64,000 nt of DNA from positions 124,001 through 188,000 of the forward strand of contig JADDMT010000007.1 of assembly GCA_021401465.1 (NCBI GenBank). Reading direction: 5' to 3'. The DNA is from Teratosphaeria epicoccoides. Lineage: Eukaryota; Ascomycota; Dothideomycetes; Mycosphaerellales; Teratosphaeriaceae. Shown here piece by piece: positions 32,093 to 42,700 of the stretch. Below the pieces are notes generated by a model, which worked only from the letters and a program-made list of their open reading frames with translations, was not told the origin of the DNA and searched no databases. Made by a program: the position numbers and the translations under genes. The first letter of the stretch is position 1. Each line of letters opens with the position of its first letter.

Positions 32093-33646
32093 TCAACACA
32101 TGAACATCTTCGTCGTACTAACATTGATCCTGCTCCACTTCTGCCTCCCGGCCAGCGCTCTCGTAAACTGCGTCGGCCAGTAGACATGATACAACCACCA
32201 AGCCGGCAGCGGATCCCAGAACTCGAACGTTCCGTCCCGCCAGAAGAGTACGTGCTCTACAAACTCCAGCACGCTCTCGAACACGCCGGTGAAAGACGGC
32301 CCGTCGGGCGTAAAGACGGAGAGGAGTGGGAGGAGGACCAGGTCTACGAGGTCATGCCCGATCCAGTAGTACTTCTTCGTTGGGGTGACAGGGAAGATGG
32401 GGTCTGCGGCTAGACCGTTGGGCGTGCTTGTTGAGCTTTTGCGACTGCCTGGTGTGCTCTGCTTTTTTGGTTCTAGGAGGCTCATATATCCTTTCTCCAC
32501 CATCTCGGGCGTGTCTTTGAAGAGGCACACAGCGGTATGCGCACGCGGATTGCATTCGATTGGGTAGAGCTTGACATCCCTGCCATTGTCTCTCGCAGCT
32601 TTCTCCGCGTCCTCTTGCTCAACTAGGAAGTCGAAGGAGAGGTGACCAGTGAAAGGCGAGCCGCCGGCTAGAGCCATCTCCTGCGTGAAGCGCAGCATGC
32701 TGCGGGAGAGCGCCGAGTCCGAGGGCAGAGCGCGATAATGCATCAATAGTTCTGAAGAGGGACAGGCGACGAACGCGGTGACTTCGCCTTTGACGACGAG
32801 GGCGTGAGTGCAAAATTCCGGGCCGCGGATGTATTGTTGCAGGATCCAAGGACGGTCTTCGGAGATTTCGAGTTTTGAGAGGTGGAATTTGGTTTGCGCT
32901 TGCGAGGCCAGAGGGAGGAGAGTCATGTCTGCGCGGACGGAGTCGTCCGTGCCGATGTATTTGAGGATGAACTTCTTGTCGCCGGCTTTGGCGAGGATGT
33001 GCGTGGCTGCCATTTGGCTGGTGACTGTGTGGGATTCTGGGATCGGGAGGCCGATGCTTTTGGTGTAGTCCATGAAACTGTGCTTCTCGTGCAGGCGTTT
33101 GGTGGTGGGGACGTCGAACTGAACGGCTTTGCAGCTCGTGACTAGTTCTACCATCTCTTTCGCTACGCCGTCTTCGACTGCTGAGGCGACGCCGGAGCAG
33201 GAGACCCATATGTGCACTTTCTCACGGCGGATGATGCCAAGGATGCTTTGAGTGTAAGCTGCTTGTGCTTCTTGTCCTCTGCCGGGTCTGTGGAGCTTGT
33301 AGAATGTCTTGAGAGATCTCGATGTGCGACCCGCAGCCGTGGGTAGGTAGGGGTGTTCGAAGTCGGCGCCGATGACATTGTGACCGGCGGAGTAGAATAT
33401 TCTTGACAATGCCAGGCCCTTGGTCATGCCCACGCCTGTCACCAGGATCGTCTTCGGTTCGAAGTAGGGTGTGTGCGGTGATCGGATGCTTCGACGTCTC
33501 TGCACCTCTTTCGAGGGAAGAAAGTGGCCGATTGCATAGCTCCAGAATACTATGAACGTATTCAGTGGCAGGAGCGCGAGACTAAGTAGTATTAGGGCGA
33601 TGTTTTGGGCGGCGTGAGCCAGCAGTGATGAGTTTGCGTCTAACAT
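32093..33646 (-). CDS. ATP-grasp ligase, membrane-anchored; mycosporine synthase candidate
   Basis: 517 residues from the ATG at 33646, chosen for its CTCACCATG context; an in-frame ATG at 33793 is possible. An N-terminal hydrophobic segment (IALILLSLALLPLNTFIVFWSYAIGHFL, about 15-42) should anchor it in a membrane. A Rossmann-like pre-ATP-grasp part follows (KTILVTGVGMTKGLALSRIFYSAGHNVIGAD). The ATP-grasp fold shows KKFILKYIGTDDS (ATP-binding lysine), RPWILQQYIRGPEFCTHALV and, near the metal site, VKLYPIECNPRAHTAV. It lies beside an O-methyltransferase and a DDG-synthase-like cyclase, so it probably joins an amino compound to 4-deoxygadusol, as cyanobacterial MysC joins glycine. The fungal acceptor may be glutamine-derived. 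The specific role is inferred from the neighbourhood; the fold is clear. Confidence 0.82.
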   Translation of the reverse strand: MLDANSSLLAHAAQNIALILLSLALLPLNTFIVFWSYAIGHFLPSKEVQRRRSIRSPHTPYFEPKTILVTGVGMTKGLALSRIFYSAGHNVIGADFEHPYLPTAAGRTSRSLKTFYKLHRPGRGQEAQAAYTQSILGIIRREKVHIWVSCSGVASAVEDGVAKEMVELVTSCKAVQFDVPTTKRLHEKHSFMDYTKSIGLPIPESHTVTSQMAATHILAKAGDKKFILKYIGTDDSVRADMTLLPLASQAQTKFHLSKLEISEDRPWILQQYIRGPEFCTHALVVKGEVTAFVACPSSELLMHYRALPSDSALSRSMLRFTQEMALAGGSPFTGHLSFDFLVEQEDAEKAARDNGRDVKLYPIECNPRAHTAVCLFKDTPEMVEKGYMSLLEPKKQSTPGSRKSSTSTPNGLAADPIFPVTPTKKYYWIGHDLVDLVLLPLLSVFTPDGPSFTGVFESVLEFVEHVLFWRDGTFEFWDPLPAWWLYHVYWPTQFTRALAGRQKWSRINVSTTKMFMC

Positions 33647-34269
33647 GGTGAGGAATGCGCGTGCATGAGGTGTGAAGGCAAGCTGGGGAGAAAACAGAAT
33701 AGAGACAGAATTGGTGAGAGGTATGGGTAAGACAAGGTAGAGAGAGCTTTCACATGCGACACGAAGCATCCAAATGACATGTGAAATCAGCATGGGTCTT
33801 ACGTCACCAATGGTTATATCAGCTGCTCGATCTGAAGGTTAAGTTGTCCTGCAGCGGACATATATCCGCCAGCCGCCCTCTCGCAACCCGTTCAATACAA
33901 TGCGGCGATCAAACAGTGCCCATAACGTGGAGCGGGATTCCATGTCCTGACCAACGAGATCTGACATGTGGCATGAGACGAGGAAATGCATCTTTCTCGA
34001 ACTCTACAATGGAAACTCCCTCTCGACCCCCAACCAAATCGGGCAACGACGCCGAGGTGCCGGACCCAGCTTGGCTGCTGCCCCCTCGGCCTTCTTCCAC
34101 ATCTGTCACACCCGTCTCGCGTCCACCGGCTCCTAGGTCTGCGTATATCTATTGCCACATCGTCAGGGCAGGGAATCGTTCATCGGCCAAGAAGCACGCC
34201 CTTCAACACGGTGCTTCGTGCTCCCTTCCACGCGCGTCTCCTCACCGCCTCTGAACGCTTTCCTCTTGC
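33647..34269. other. Intergenic region inside the mycosporine cluster
   Basis: 623 bp between the ATP-grasp start and the O-methyltransferase stop, both on the minus strand. It must hold the ATP-grasp promoter. No coding region supported. Confidence 0.5.
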
Positions 34270-35234
34270 TCAGTTCTCCTCGCCGATGCATCGCGAGATC
34301 TCAACACCGTCCTACTGATCGTCAGCATGACCTTCACATCACGCACCAGGCACGGCTTACAGGCACACCGGTGGGCTCAAAGCTATTGATCAACTTGCTG
34401 TCGTACACCAGATTCGGGTTCCCAGGACTTGCTGACAAGGCCTCGGACTCTCCCCTCTTGGCGTACTGCTTCACCTGCCTATCCGCAAATCTGGAGTCCG
34501 GGCCGGACTGCCCATTTGCTAGCTCTGCAGCTTTGCGCTTCTGTGCTGGAGTGCTGCGAACATATTCTAGATATGGTGGATTTCCAGGCTTGATGACATT
34601 GTCTGCCGCCAACACTGAGCCGGGTGTTACAAGTTTGAGCTCCTCGCACAGCTTCAGATCGGTCTTGTAAGCTGGTTTGTAATGGTCTAAGAACATCAGA
34701 TCAATGTGCTTCAGCAATCCGGAATCGTAGAGGCGTTTTATTGACGCGTCGCTGGAACCAATTTCGACTTTGACGATATCGCTCAAACCAGCCAAGTTCA
34801 CAAGAGAGGCAATAACTGCGCCGAATTCAGGGTTGCGCTCCAGGCTGAAGTACCTCTTGCCCCCTGCTTTGCGGACTGCATCGCCAAATAAAATGGTGGA
34901 ATACCCAATGTACCCGCCGAGCTCGACCTACCTCGTCATATCAGCCGCTGCTAGGCTGAATCGAGGACTGGGAGAGCACATCTACCATCGTCTGGGGCTT
35001 AACTTCTGCTATTAGGTCGGACACGATCTTTCCTTTGTCTTCACCAACATTCATGAGATACTTTTTTTTGCGACCGAACTCGTCAATCGCTTCCAGGACC
35101 CTGCTCGGGTTGCCTCGCAGATCTTCGACATTTGCTTTGCCATAGACGAAGTGAAGGAGCTCGATTTCGCGGCCATCGTCGAAGAATACTTCTTCTTGCT
35201 CGGCGTAAGCCTTGCTCTGATCAAATTCAGGCAT
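34270..35234 (-). CDS. SAM-dependent O-methyltransferase (catechol-OMT type), 4-deoxygadusol candidate
   Basis: Three exons: 35234..34986, 34927..34361 and 34311..34270, with introns of 58 and 49 nt; 285 residues. The last exon of 42 nt gives DGVEISRCIGEEN, replacing a poor end read from the intron. SAM-binding motifs of the COMT class are visible: KGKIVSDLIAEVKPQTMVELGGYIGYST (motif I, completed by the first splice), YFSLERNPEF (acidic loop binding the ribose) and LKHIDLMFLDHYKPAYKTDLK with LVTPGSVLAADNVIKPGNP, the metal-binding Asp and Asn region. In the mycosporine pathway this step methylates desmethyl-4-deoxygadusol to 4-deoxygadusol. The gene is head-to-head with the cyclase gene, which supports that role; a general catechol methyltransferase cannot be excluded. 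Confidence 0.85.
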
Positions 35235-36446
35235 CGTAGGCGTCTGTGGCGAAGTTGGTAAGAGGGTGAATGATAAAGGGTGAGCGGTTGGTACAATCGA
35301 AAAAATCTGGACTTGACAACAGGCGAAATATCGAAGCTCAGAGCTCAATACTAACAACGGCGCTTTCAAGTAATGGAGCTACACATTCGCCGACAGAGAC
35401 GCTGCCCCACGTACTGGCGAATGGAAGGCTCCGCTGGAGCCAACAAATCGATGATGCGGAGCCTTCCCAGCTTGATACGATCTCCCGCTGGACTGAGAAG
35501 AAATGTTGCACAGCTGTCATGTCGCCGTCATCACACAGCATATACTTTCTGCTTTGACGGATCGGCATGCTGTGACTTGAGCTTCTTGTGTCGTGCAGGC
35601 ACTGAGCAAATCCCCGACGCCACTTTCTGAGGCTCACCCCTCCTCTACCCCGCGATGACACGTGAAAATATCCATTGCGACCCACCACGTTGGCAAGCAG
35701 GTCTGATCAACGGCGAAGTATCAGAATGTCCACAGAGCAAGCTGAATTAGTCAATATCTCGACGACGCGCCGCTGAAGGTCGTTGCTGGTCATTGACTAT
35801 TGGTCCACGGAAGCCACTTCGCCCACGCAGACAAAATACTATTTTTTGTCGACCATGGAATCCCTCGCGAATCTGCTACCCGCTGCGTAGTGTAACCCAA
35901 TCTTGCAGATGTAGTGGGGAACATCGAGGGGCTTTTCCAATCGCCAGAGACTGTGAGTGGTGCCCTGGCGCCAGACACGCGGTTGAATACGCTGACAGAT
36001 TGCCGCTTCAAACCTAACATCGGTGGCACAAGGCACGCCATCGTCTTAGCCGCAGTGGCTTCCTGGACTACCCGACTGTACCAGCATCATCACAAGTTTT
36101 GTCGACGAATCCTGTTGCCCTGGCATTGTGCATGCCGGCAATTCACTCTCCTCTGAAGGTTCACAGAAACCTTGCTGGTATGCAGATTCAATCATTGGCT
36201 TCTCACGCCGTCGCTGCCAATGCAATGGCCTGACCCGGGAATGCCCACTAGAATGTTGACGTTATACTCTGTGTTGGACCCAAGACCTCTTGTCGATCTT
36301 AAGCGAATGGCAATGGTCCTATGAGGAAAGGTAAGTATAAGGTATCATGACATCTGCAGCACGAAGTTTCTTCTATCCTCTTTTCTCCTCCCCTCTTCAA
36401 TTTTTCGTAACAACGCTGCAGAAATTGTTTTGAAGTATTGCCCATC
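35235..36446. promoter_or_regulatory. Shared divergent promoter of the O-methyltransferase and cyclase genes
   Basis: 1.2 kb without a supported gene between two divergent ATGs. A pyrimidine-rich run lies at 36366-36400, about 50 bp before the cyclase ATG, a usual feature near fungal transcription starts. The region likely coordinates expression of the two genes, for example by light or development; no binding site can be assigned by eye. Confidence 0.55.
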
Positions 36447-38133
36447 ATGTCTGATATGAAGGCCTCCGTCCAGGAGACCAAGGCTGGTTTCCACGTCGAG
36501 GGCTATGAGAAGATCGAGTACGACTTCACCTTCATCGACAATGTCTTCGACAAGAATCAAGACGAGCTTGCGCGGTGCTTCAAACGCTGGCAGCGTTGTC
36601 TGGCCGTCATGGACCTGAACATCTTCAACATGTACGGCAACCAGATGCAGGAGTACTTCGACCACCACGGCATTGAGCTCAAGATTCACAAGACCATGAT
36701 CGGCGAGAAGGCCAAGTCTCTGGAGACATTCACGAGCATTGTCGACTCGATGACCGAGTTTGGTGAGTGCACGACAATACAAAACGTCGAAAAAACTAGG
36801 CTAACGAGAGGCCAGGTATTATCAGGAAGGAGCCGGTTCTAGTTGTCGGAGGCGGGCTGGTAACCGACGTTGCTGGGTAGTACAAGTACCAGACACCGCT
36901 GAAGATAACTTCAAGGCACTCTGGCTAAATACCCTCCTAAGCGGTGTCCAAACCTGGCAAAGATGATTGTGCTAACCAGTGTATAGGTTCGCTTGCGCAG
37001 CATACCGACGCAATTCCAACTACATCCGCATCCCGACCACCGTCATCGGTCTGATCGATGCTTCCGTCTCAATCAAGGTCGCTGTAAACTATGGCAACTA
37101 CAAGAATCGCCTTGGTGCTTACCACGCACCTCAGCACACTTTCCTTGACTTCGGATTCCTGAGGACTCTACCAGAGGCCCAGATCAGGAATGGCTTCGCA
37201 GAGTTGATCAAGATCTCGTCTTGTGCACACCTGCCGACGTTTGACCTGTTGGACAAGTACTGCGAGCAGCTCATCGACACCGGTTTTGGCCGCATGGACC
37301 ACGCCACCAAGGAGGTCCGGGATGCTGCAGACAAGATCAACAGGGCTGGTATTTACGAGATGTTGAAGCTTGAGACGCCAAACCTTCACGAGATCGGTCT
37401 GGACAGAGTTATTGCTTACGGCCACACGTGAGTTCATCCGCAGTCTGGAATTCTCATGATGCAAAACCTTGCTGACTTTTACCGTTTTAGCTGGTCACCG
37501 CTCCACGAGCTCGTCCCAGACGTTCCTCTCCGCCACGGTCATGCTATCTCTATCGACATGGCCTACTCCGCCACTCTCGCCAACCAGCGCGGCCTGCTCA
37601 GCAATGAGGAGCACCGCCGTATCCTCAACCTCTTCTCACGAGCTGGTCTGTCCATGGACCACCCGCAGTTCGACGAAGAGATCCTCGACAAGGGCACCAA
37701 GGCCATCCTCAAGACCCGCGACGGTCTGCTCCGAGCCGCCGTCCCCAAGCCTCTCGGGTCCTGCGTCTTCTTGAACGACGTCAGCCAGGACGAGCTGTTC
37801 GCAGCTCTGAGGAAGCACAAGGATATTATGAAGGAGTACCCGAGACAGGGTGCTGGTCTCGAGGCTTTCGTGGACTCGAGCGACACTGGATACACGATCA
37901 ACGGGCAAGAAGCTGTGGAAATTAAGAGCAACGTCGCTAACGGTGCGCTGAAGAAGTCAGTCATCAACGATGATGCGTCGACCAATGGGCACGCGAACGG
38001 AGCCAAGCCCGAGCATGCCATCAAGCACGCAGCGGGCGTTGATGCTGACAGTGCCTTGACGAATGGCTCCGTCAATAAGCAGGTGAATGGTGTCAACGGC
38101 CACGCCAATGGACAGACCAATGGTCATGCATAG
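36447..38133 (+). CDS. Sugar-phosphate cyclase, DDG synthase type (mycosporine step 1)
   Basis: Four exons: 36447..36762, 36816..36876, 36987..37427 and 37491..38133; introns 53, 110 and 63 nt; 486 residues. It belongs to the 3-dehydroquinate synthase superfamily. NAD-binding GGGLVTDVAGF is at about 117-127, completed by splicing. The stretch IPTTVIGLIDASVSIKVAVNYGNYKNRLGAYHAP is the pattern I associate with desmethyl-4-deoxygadusol synthases rather than dehydroquinate synthase or 2-epi-5-epi-valiolone synthase. The metal ligands appear as E198 (GFAELIK), a histidine in GHTWSPLHE (272-279) and the RHGHA histidines (288-290). The substrate would be sedoheptulose 7-phosphate. The last 60 residues are Asn-Gly-His-rich and not part of the fold. 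The ATG at 36447 is chosen because the upstream frame begins with TTG. Confidence 0.9.
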
Positions 38134-38933
38134 ATTTGCGGCCCTTTTGTTTGAGCAAAGTATGTCATTGATGAAGGACGGATCATAGAGACAAGGACGA
38201 AAAGCCTTCTTGGGTGCCAAATAGAGCAAAACTCGGAACTTTGATCGTATCAGTCAAGTGCGCACTAGTATTGTCTCGCATTCCGTACCGAAAACTGCTT
38301 CGGGCTGTGAGACGATGTACAACGGTCTGGCTGCACAGGCGAGCGTGGTTGACCGTGGTCATCTGAAAGTCTGAGCCGTGCGGGATGCCGGTTGCTGCGT
38401 GTGTCTGACAGGGAGACATGGATTGCAGACTGCGTATATCTGAGTAGGCTTTGAGTCAATTTTCGTAGGGACCCGGTCGCGGCGCGTCTTGGAGTTCTTA
38501 GGCGGTTGGGCTGTACTTCGTCGAACGCTCTGGCGGTTGAACCAATCGAACAACGGCCTGCAAAGTGTCGATTCAAACACACAGAAATCTACGTGTAGTC
38601 GGAAAATGAAGACTTGAATTGAGAATTTCAAATGACAAGCCATGGTAGTACAGACCGCCCGCGGGCCCTGAAGTCATAAAGGAATGCTGACGGCAAGTCG
38701 AGCCAGTCTCCAGATGATCTTTGCTCCTGTCTTGGGGAGTGCGTATTGATTCCACAAGCTTGATCGCTGTCACAGCCAGCTTCCTGATGCCCTGATCAAA
38801 ATGAGCTGGCGGACAGACTTCGGCAGACAGTTGCTGATGAGAGCTGGAGGGAGTTGACTCTGGAATGTATCCACCACCACTTGCGTGTTTCCACCGACGC
38901 CTCTCCGCATGTGCCTACCGGTCTCAAACCACG
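38134..38933. other. Intergenic region
   Basis: 800 bp after the cyclase gene. ORFs on the minus strand (38183-38773) do not look coding. Confidence 0.45.
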
Positions 38934-39227
38934 ATGGCAGAACCAATCGACAATGCGTCGTCTCATGCCATGGGAAGAACAATGTTGATGGCAGGTGTGG
39001 GTCAGAGCGCTGCTCTGCCACTGCTGGGCAGCAAACAATCATCCCTCAGTCCATCCGATTTCGGTGCCCCCGATCACCGAGGTCTCAGTGCAGATCAACT
39101 GGATCTGGACGAGACGAGACGAGCCGGGTATATGACCAGCCATGCCCTGTCCATGGGTCGCAATAAGTACATGGAAAGATGGGTCTGCAAGACGCAGGAG
39201 CACGAGCTATACAGGATCATGCCGTAG
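38934..39227 (+). CDS. Possible small protein, 97 residues
   Basis: An ATG-started frame (MAEPIDNASSHAMGRTML) of 97 codons. The C-terminal third (GRNKYMERWVCKTQEHELYRIMP) is of balanced composition; the rest is Ser/Ala/Leu-rich. I cannot place it in a family, and the frame could be chance. No signal peptide or membrane span. Confidence 0.3.
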   Translation: MAEPIDNASSHAMGRTMLMAGVGQSAALPLLGSKQSSLSPSDFGAPDHRGLSADQLDLDETRRAGYMTSHALSMGRNKYMERWVCKTQEHELYRIMP

Positions 39228-39779
39228 GCGTCCTACTTCTTGTCTCCGTATACATGTAGAAGTCTGCCGTGTGGAGAAAGGTGATAGACTTCTCGCTAAA
39301 GTGCCATCACACTGTCCAGCTTACCCCTGCATGCCTGCCTGCATAGCAGGGGTATCCTGAATAAAGCAGGCTTGAAGATAGACAACGATTCTGAGACTAT
39401 AGAAGTTTTGTATCTGCAGTCGCGACAAGCATGGCTGCGGTCGAACTGCTTTGACATGTCCTGGTATATCGCGTTGTTGAAGGCATCATGACACGATGAA
39501 CAGGCCTCGAGCTTGAGCTTCGCACCTTATCAACCCTACTAGTCCCGTCGGATGCGGACTGGATCCCTCCCTCCCACACGTTTCGCCTTGGCTAGCCCAC
39601 CCTACAACTCCCAGTGCAACTAGTGCCGCCATAAGAGACACACGCCGCTCTGGGGAGAGGCGCGCAGAAGACTTGGCGACACCGACGCTCACCATGTTCA
39701 AGCGATCGCTGTGGAGGTTGTAGCACATGTGCATCGGCGCAGTGGCATGCTTCACGGGCAGCTGCAGGATCGCAACACG
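39228..39779. other. Intergenic region upstream of the kinesin gene
   Basis: About 550 bp. The kinesin frame is open back to 39711, but with a GTG start. A short repeat CCTGCATGCCTGCCTGCAT occurs near 39327. Confidence 0.45.
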
Positions 39780-42700
39780 ATGAGCACAGCAACTTCATGT
39801 ACCACCATGACGAGTCTGCCGCGGCCACAAGCACCGCCTTCCGGGCCGCTGCCATCGATTCCCGCCGCAAAGGCGAGAAAGTCATCCTCGGCGGTGTCAC
39901 TGTCGGGAGAGCGACGCGGCTCAGCACCATCAATTATCGGCATATCGACAACTCGCCCACCCACGCGATCGGTCACGACCTCCGGGTTACCTACGCCAAA
40001 GCCTGCGACAAAACTCACCGGGACACGCTCCACGCCTGCAGTCCCAACCCTGTCTACGACGGACGTTGCGGCGTTCCCGACTCCCCCTTCGAGCGGCGCA
40101 AGTCCGTCTGGACTTCCTGCGCCCTCGATTCGGAAGACGTCGAGTATCGGCGCATTCCCAGTGCCGCCGAAAGGAACATCACGGGTGTCCAGTCTGCCGC
40201 CCAGTCCATTGTCAACGTCAACTTCCTTGTCAGATATCCACGGCACGGCGGGCGCGCAAGCCAAGCGTCGTGACCCTGCCAAGCACAGAAGCTCCGAGAG
40301 CGGGTTTAAGAAGCCTAGAACGCGAAGATCTGGGTTTGGCACAAAAGCTCAAGCTCGGTCGTCGTTGGGCGCGGCCTCAACATTGAGCTCACCTAGTCTT
40401 TTGAACGGCACGGGCGATGGCAATGCGATTTCTAGCGCACATGGTTCGGATAGCCTCCTGAGCCTGCCATCTCCGCCTGGAAGCCGGAGCTCGTCAGTAG
40501 CAGATGGCTCGTACACAACGGATGTGACCGCATTCGAGGATCTGGGTGACGAGATGCCTGCCCGCGGCAGGCCCAAGAGCCAGGAAACAATCACGGACAC
40601 GAAGAGACATTCGGGCACCAAGGATAGCAAAGGCAACGTTCTGGTAAGCGTCCGTGTGCGACCAGATGCTGGCAGTAACAACGGCGAGGGCTCAGATGGA
40701 GAGTGGATGGTCGATGGACGAAGATCTCTCATCTCATATAAGGGCAAGGAGGGCGGCGACTACAAATACGACAATGTGTTCCCGCCTCACGACAACAACT
40801 CGCGCGTCTATGATAGCTTGGCGAAGCGCTTGGTGCGCAGGGTCATGGAAGGCTATCATGGGACAGTGTTCGCATACGGCATGACTGGAACAGGGAAGAC
40901 GTTTTCCATGCAAGGTACTGCAAACTCACCAGGCGTCATACCACTGGCCATCACGGATATCTTCTCCTACATCCGCGAGAATCCGAATCGCGAATTTCTG
41001 CTGCGAGTCAGCTACCTTGAGATCTACAACGAGAAGATATTTGACTTGCTGAGTCAAAGCACGCCAGGCCAGGCGCAGCAGGAAGAGATAAAGCTTCGAG
41101 AGGACAGCAAGCGCGGTGTGTATGCGACGCCGTTGAAAGAAGAAATCGTGCAGTCACCGAACCAGCTCCTGCGTGTAATCGCGCGCGGTGACTTGGCGCG
41201 GAGAACTGGCAGCACGCAATTCAATGCGCGCTCTTCACGTTCGCACGCAGTGGTGCAAATAGTGGTCGAATCGAGAGAGCGTGGGAACAGCCATGGCGCG
41301 TACTTTGAGAAAGAGAGAAGGAGAGCAGATCGTATCATGCCTGGCGGCGTGCTCGTTTCGACCCTGTCGCTCATTGACCTGGCGGGATCCGAGAGGGCAG
41401 CTGACAACAAGGAGCGGCGCACAGAAGGCGCACATATCAACAAATCGCTATTGACGTTAGGAACTGTCATTGGTAAGCTCGCTGGTGACGAGGAGAAAGA
41501 GAAAGCTGAGAGTGGAAAGGCTGGTGGGGAGAAGGAGAAGACGCTGAAGCACTTGCCCTACCGAGACAGCAAGCTGACGCGACTCCTACAACCTGCCCTC
41601 TCCGGGAATTCGTTGGTTTCCATCCTGTGCACCATTCAGCTTTCCTCAGCAGGCAGTGCCGCAGCGGCAAACTCACACACCGGTGAGACTTTGAACACAC
41701 TCAAGTTCGCAAGGAGAGCCAAGAACAACATTGTCAGTCACGCCAAACGGAATGAGTCGAATCCAAATAGCGGCGATCCTGGCAGCCGTGCGCTTCTGGA
41801 TCGCTATAGAATTGAGATCCAGGAACTGCGCGCGCAGCTCGACCAGCAGAATCAGGCCAAGGTAGAAACCGAGAAGCAAGAAGAGCTGGAAAAGGACCGG
41901 GAAATGGAAGCGGAACTGGAGCGACAAGAGCGGTCTCGCCACGAAGAGCAGATGTTGGAGATGCAGTTGGCGCGGACGGCCCTCAAGGAACGAATAAGCC
42001 ATTTGAATAGGTTGATATTGTCTTCCAAGTCGTTGGGTGTCAATTCAGGGCGGTTCTCGAGTGCCAGTATGCCGTTGGGCGGTCGCATGAGCCAGTACAG
42101 CATGCATGAGTTTGGCAGGCCAGTCAGCGTTCGAAGCGGCGGAGAGAGCCACGCCAGCAGTCGACGAGAAAGCGCTGCCACGCTCGAAGCGCCTACACCT
42201 ACGGACGGTGCACCAAGAGCAAGCATTTCGGGTGGCTCCATCACAATGGGCGTCCTGCCGGCCGCTCAGATTGCACACATGGTGTCAGAGGAGACTCCTG
42301 TTCTCGGAGAGGATGAGGATGGTCATGATGACGGCACTGATGGTGAAGGCCACGCCACCTTAGCGCAGCAAAATCAAATGCTGCAGGCAGACCTTGCTGA
42401 TAAGAACCGGTATATCGCCACGTTGGAGAAACGGTTGCTGCAAGCACGACGCACAAGTCATAGTAGAGTGAGCATGCGCTTTGCACCGCAACTTGCCGGC
42501 CAGGACGCCAACAGTCTGGACGCCGTTGTCCGCGAAAAGGACAAGGAAATTGAGGAACTGCGAGCGAAGCTTGACGATCAAATGCGGATGGTGACGGCGC
42601 TCAGGTCTGCTGCACGTAAGAGAGACGTGATTGAAAGCCGAGGGAGCCAGTCCAGTGAGGAAACACCACGGCCCGCCACATTCAACAGCACGGTTACGAA

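Noticed and set aside
38183..38773. Minus-strand frames after the cyclase gene, considered as a fourth cluster gene
   Set aside because: Short, overlapping in several frames, and without enzyme motifs.
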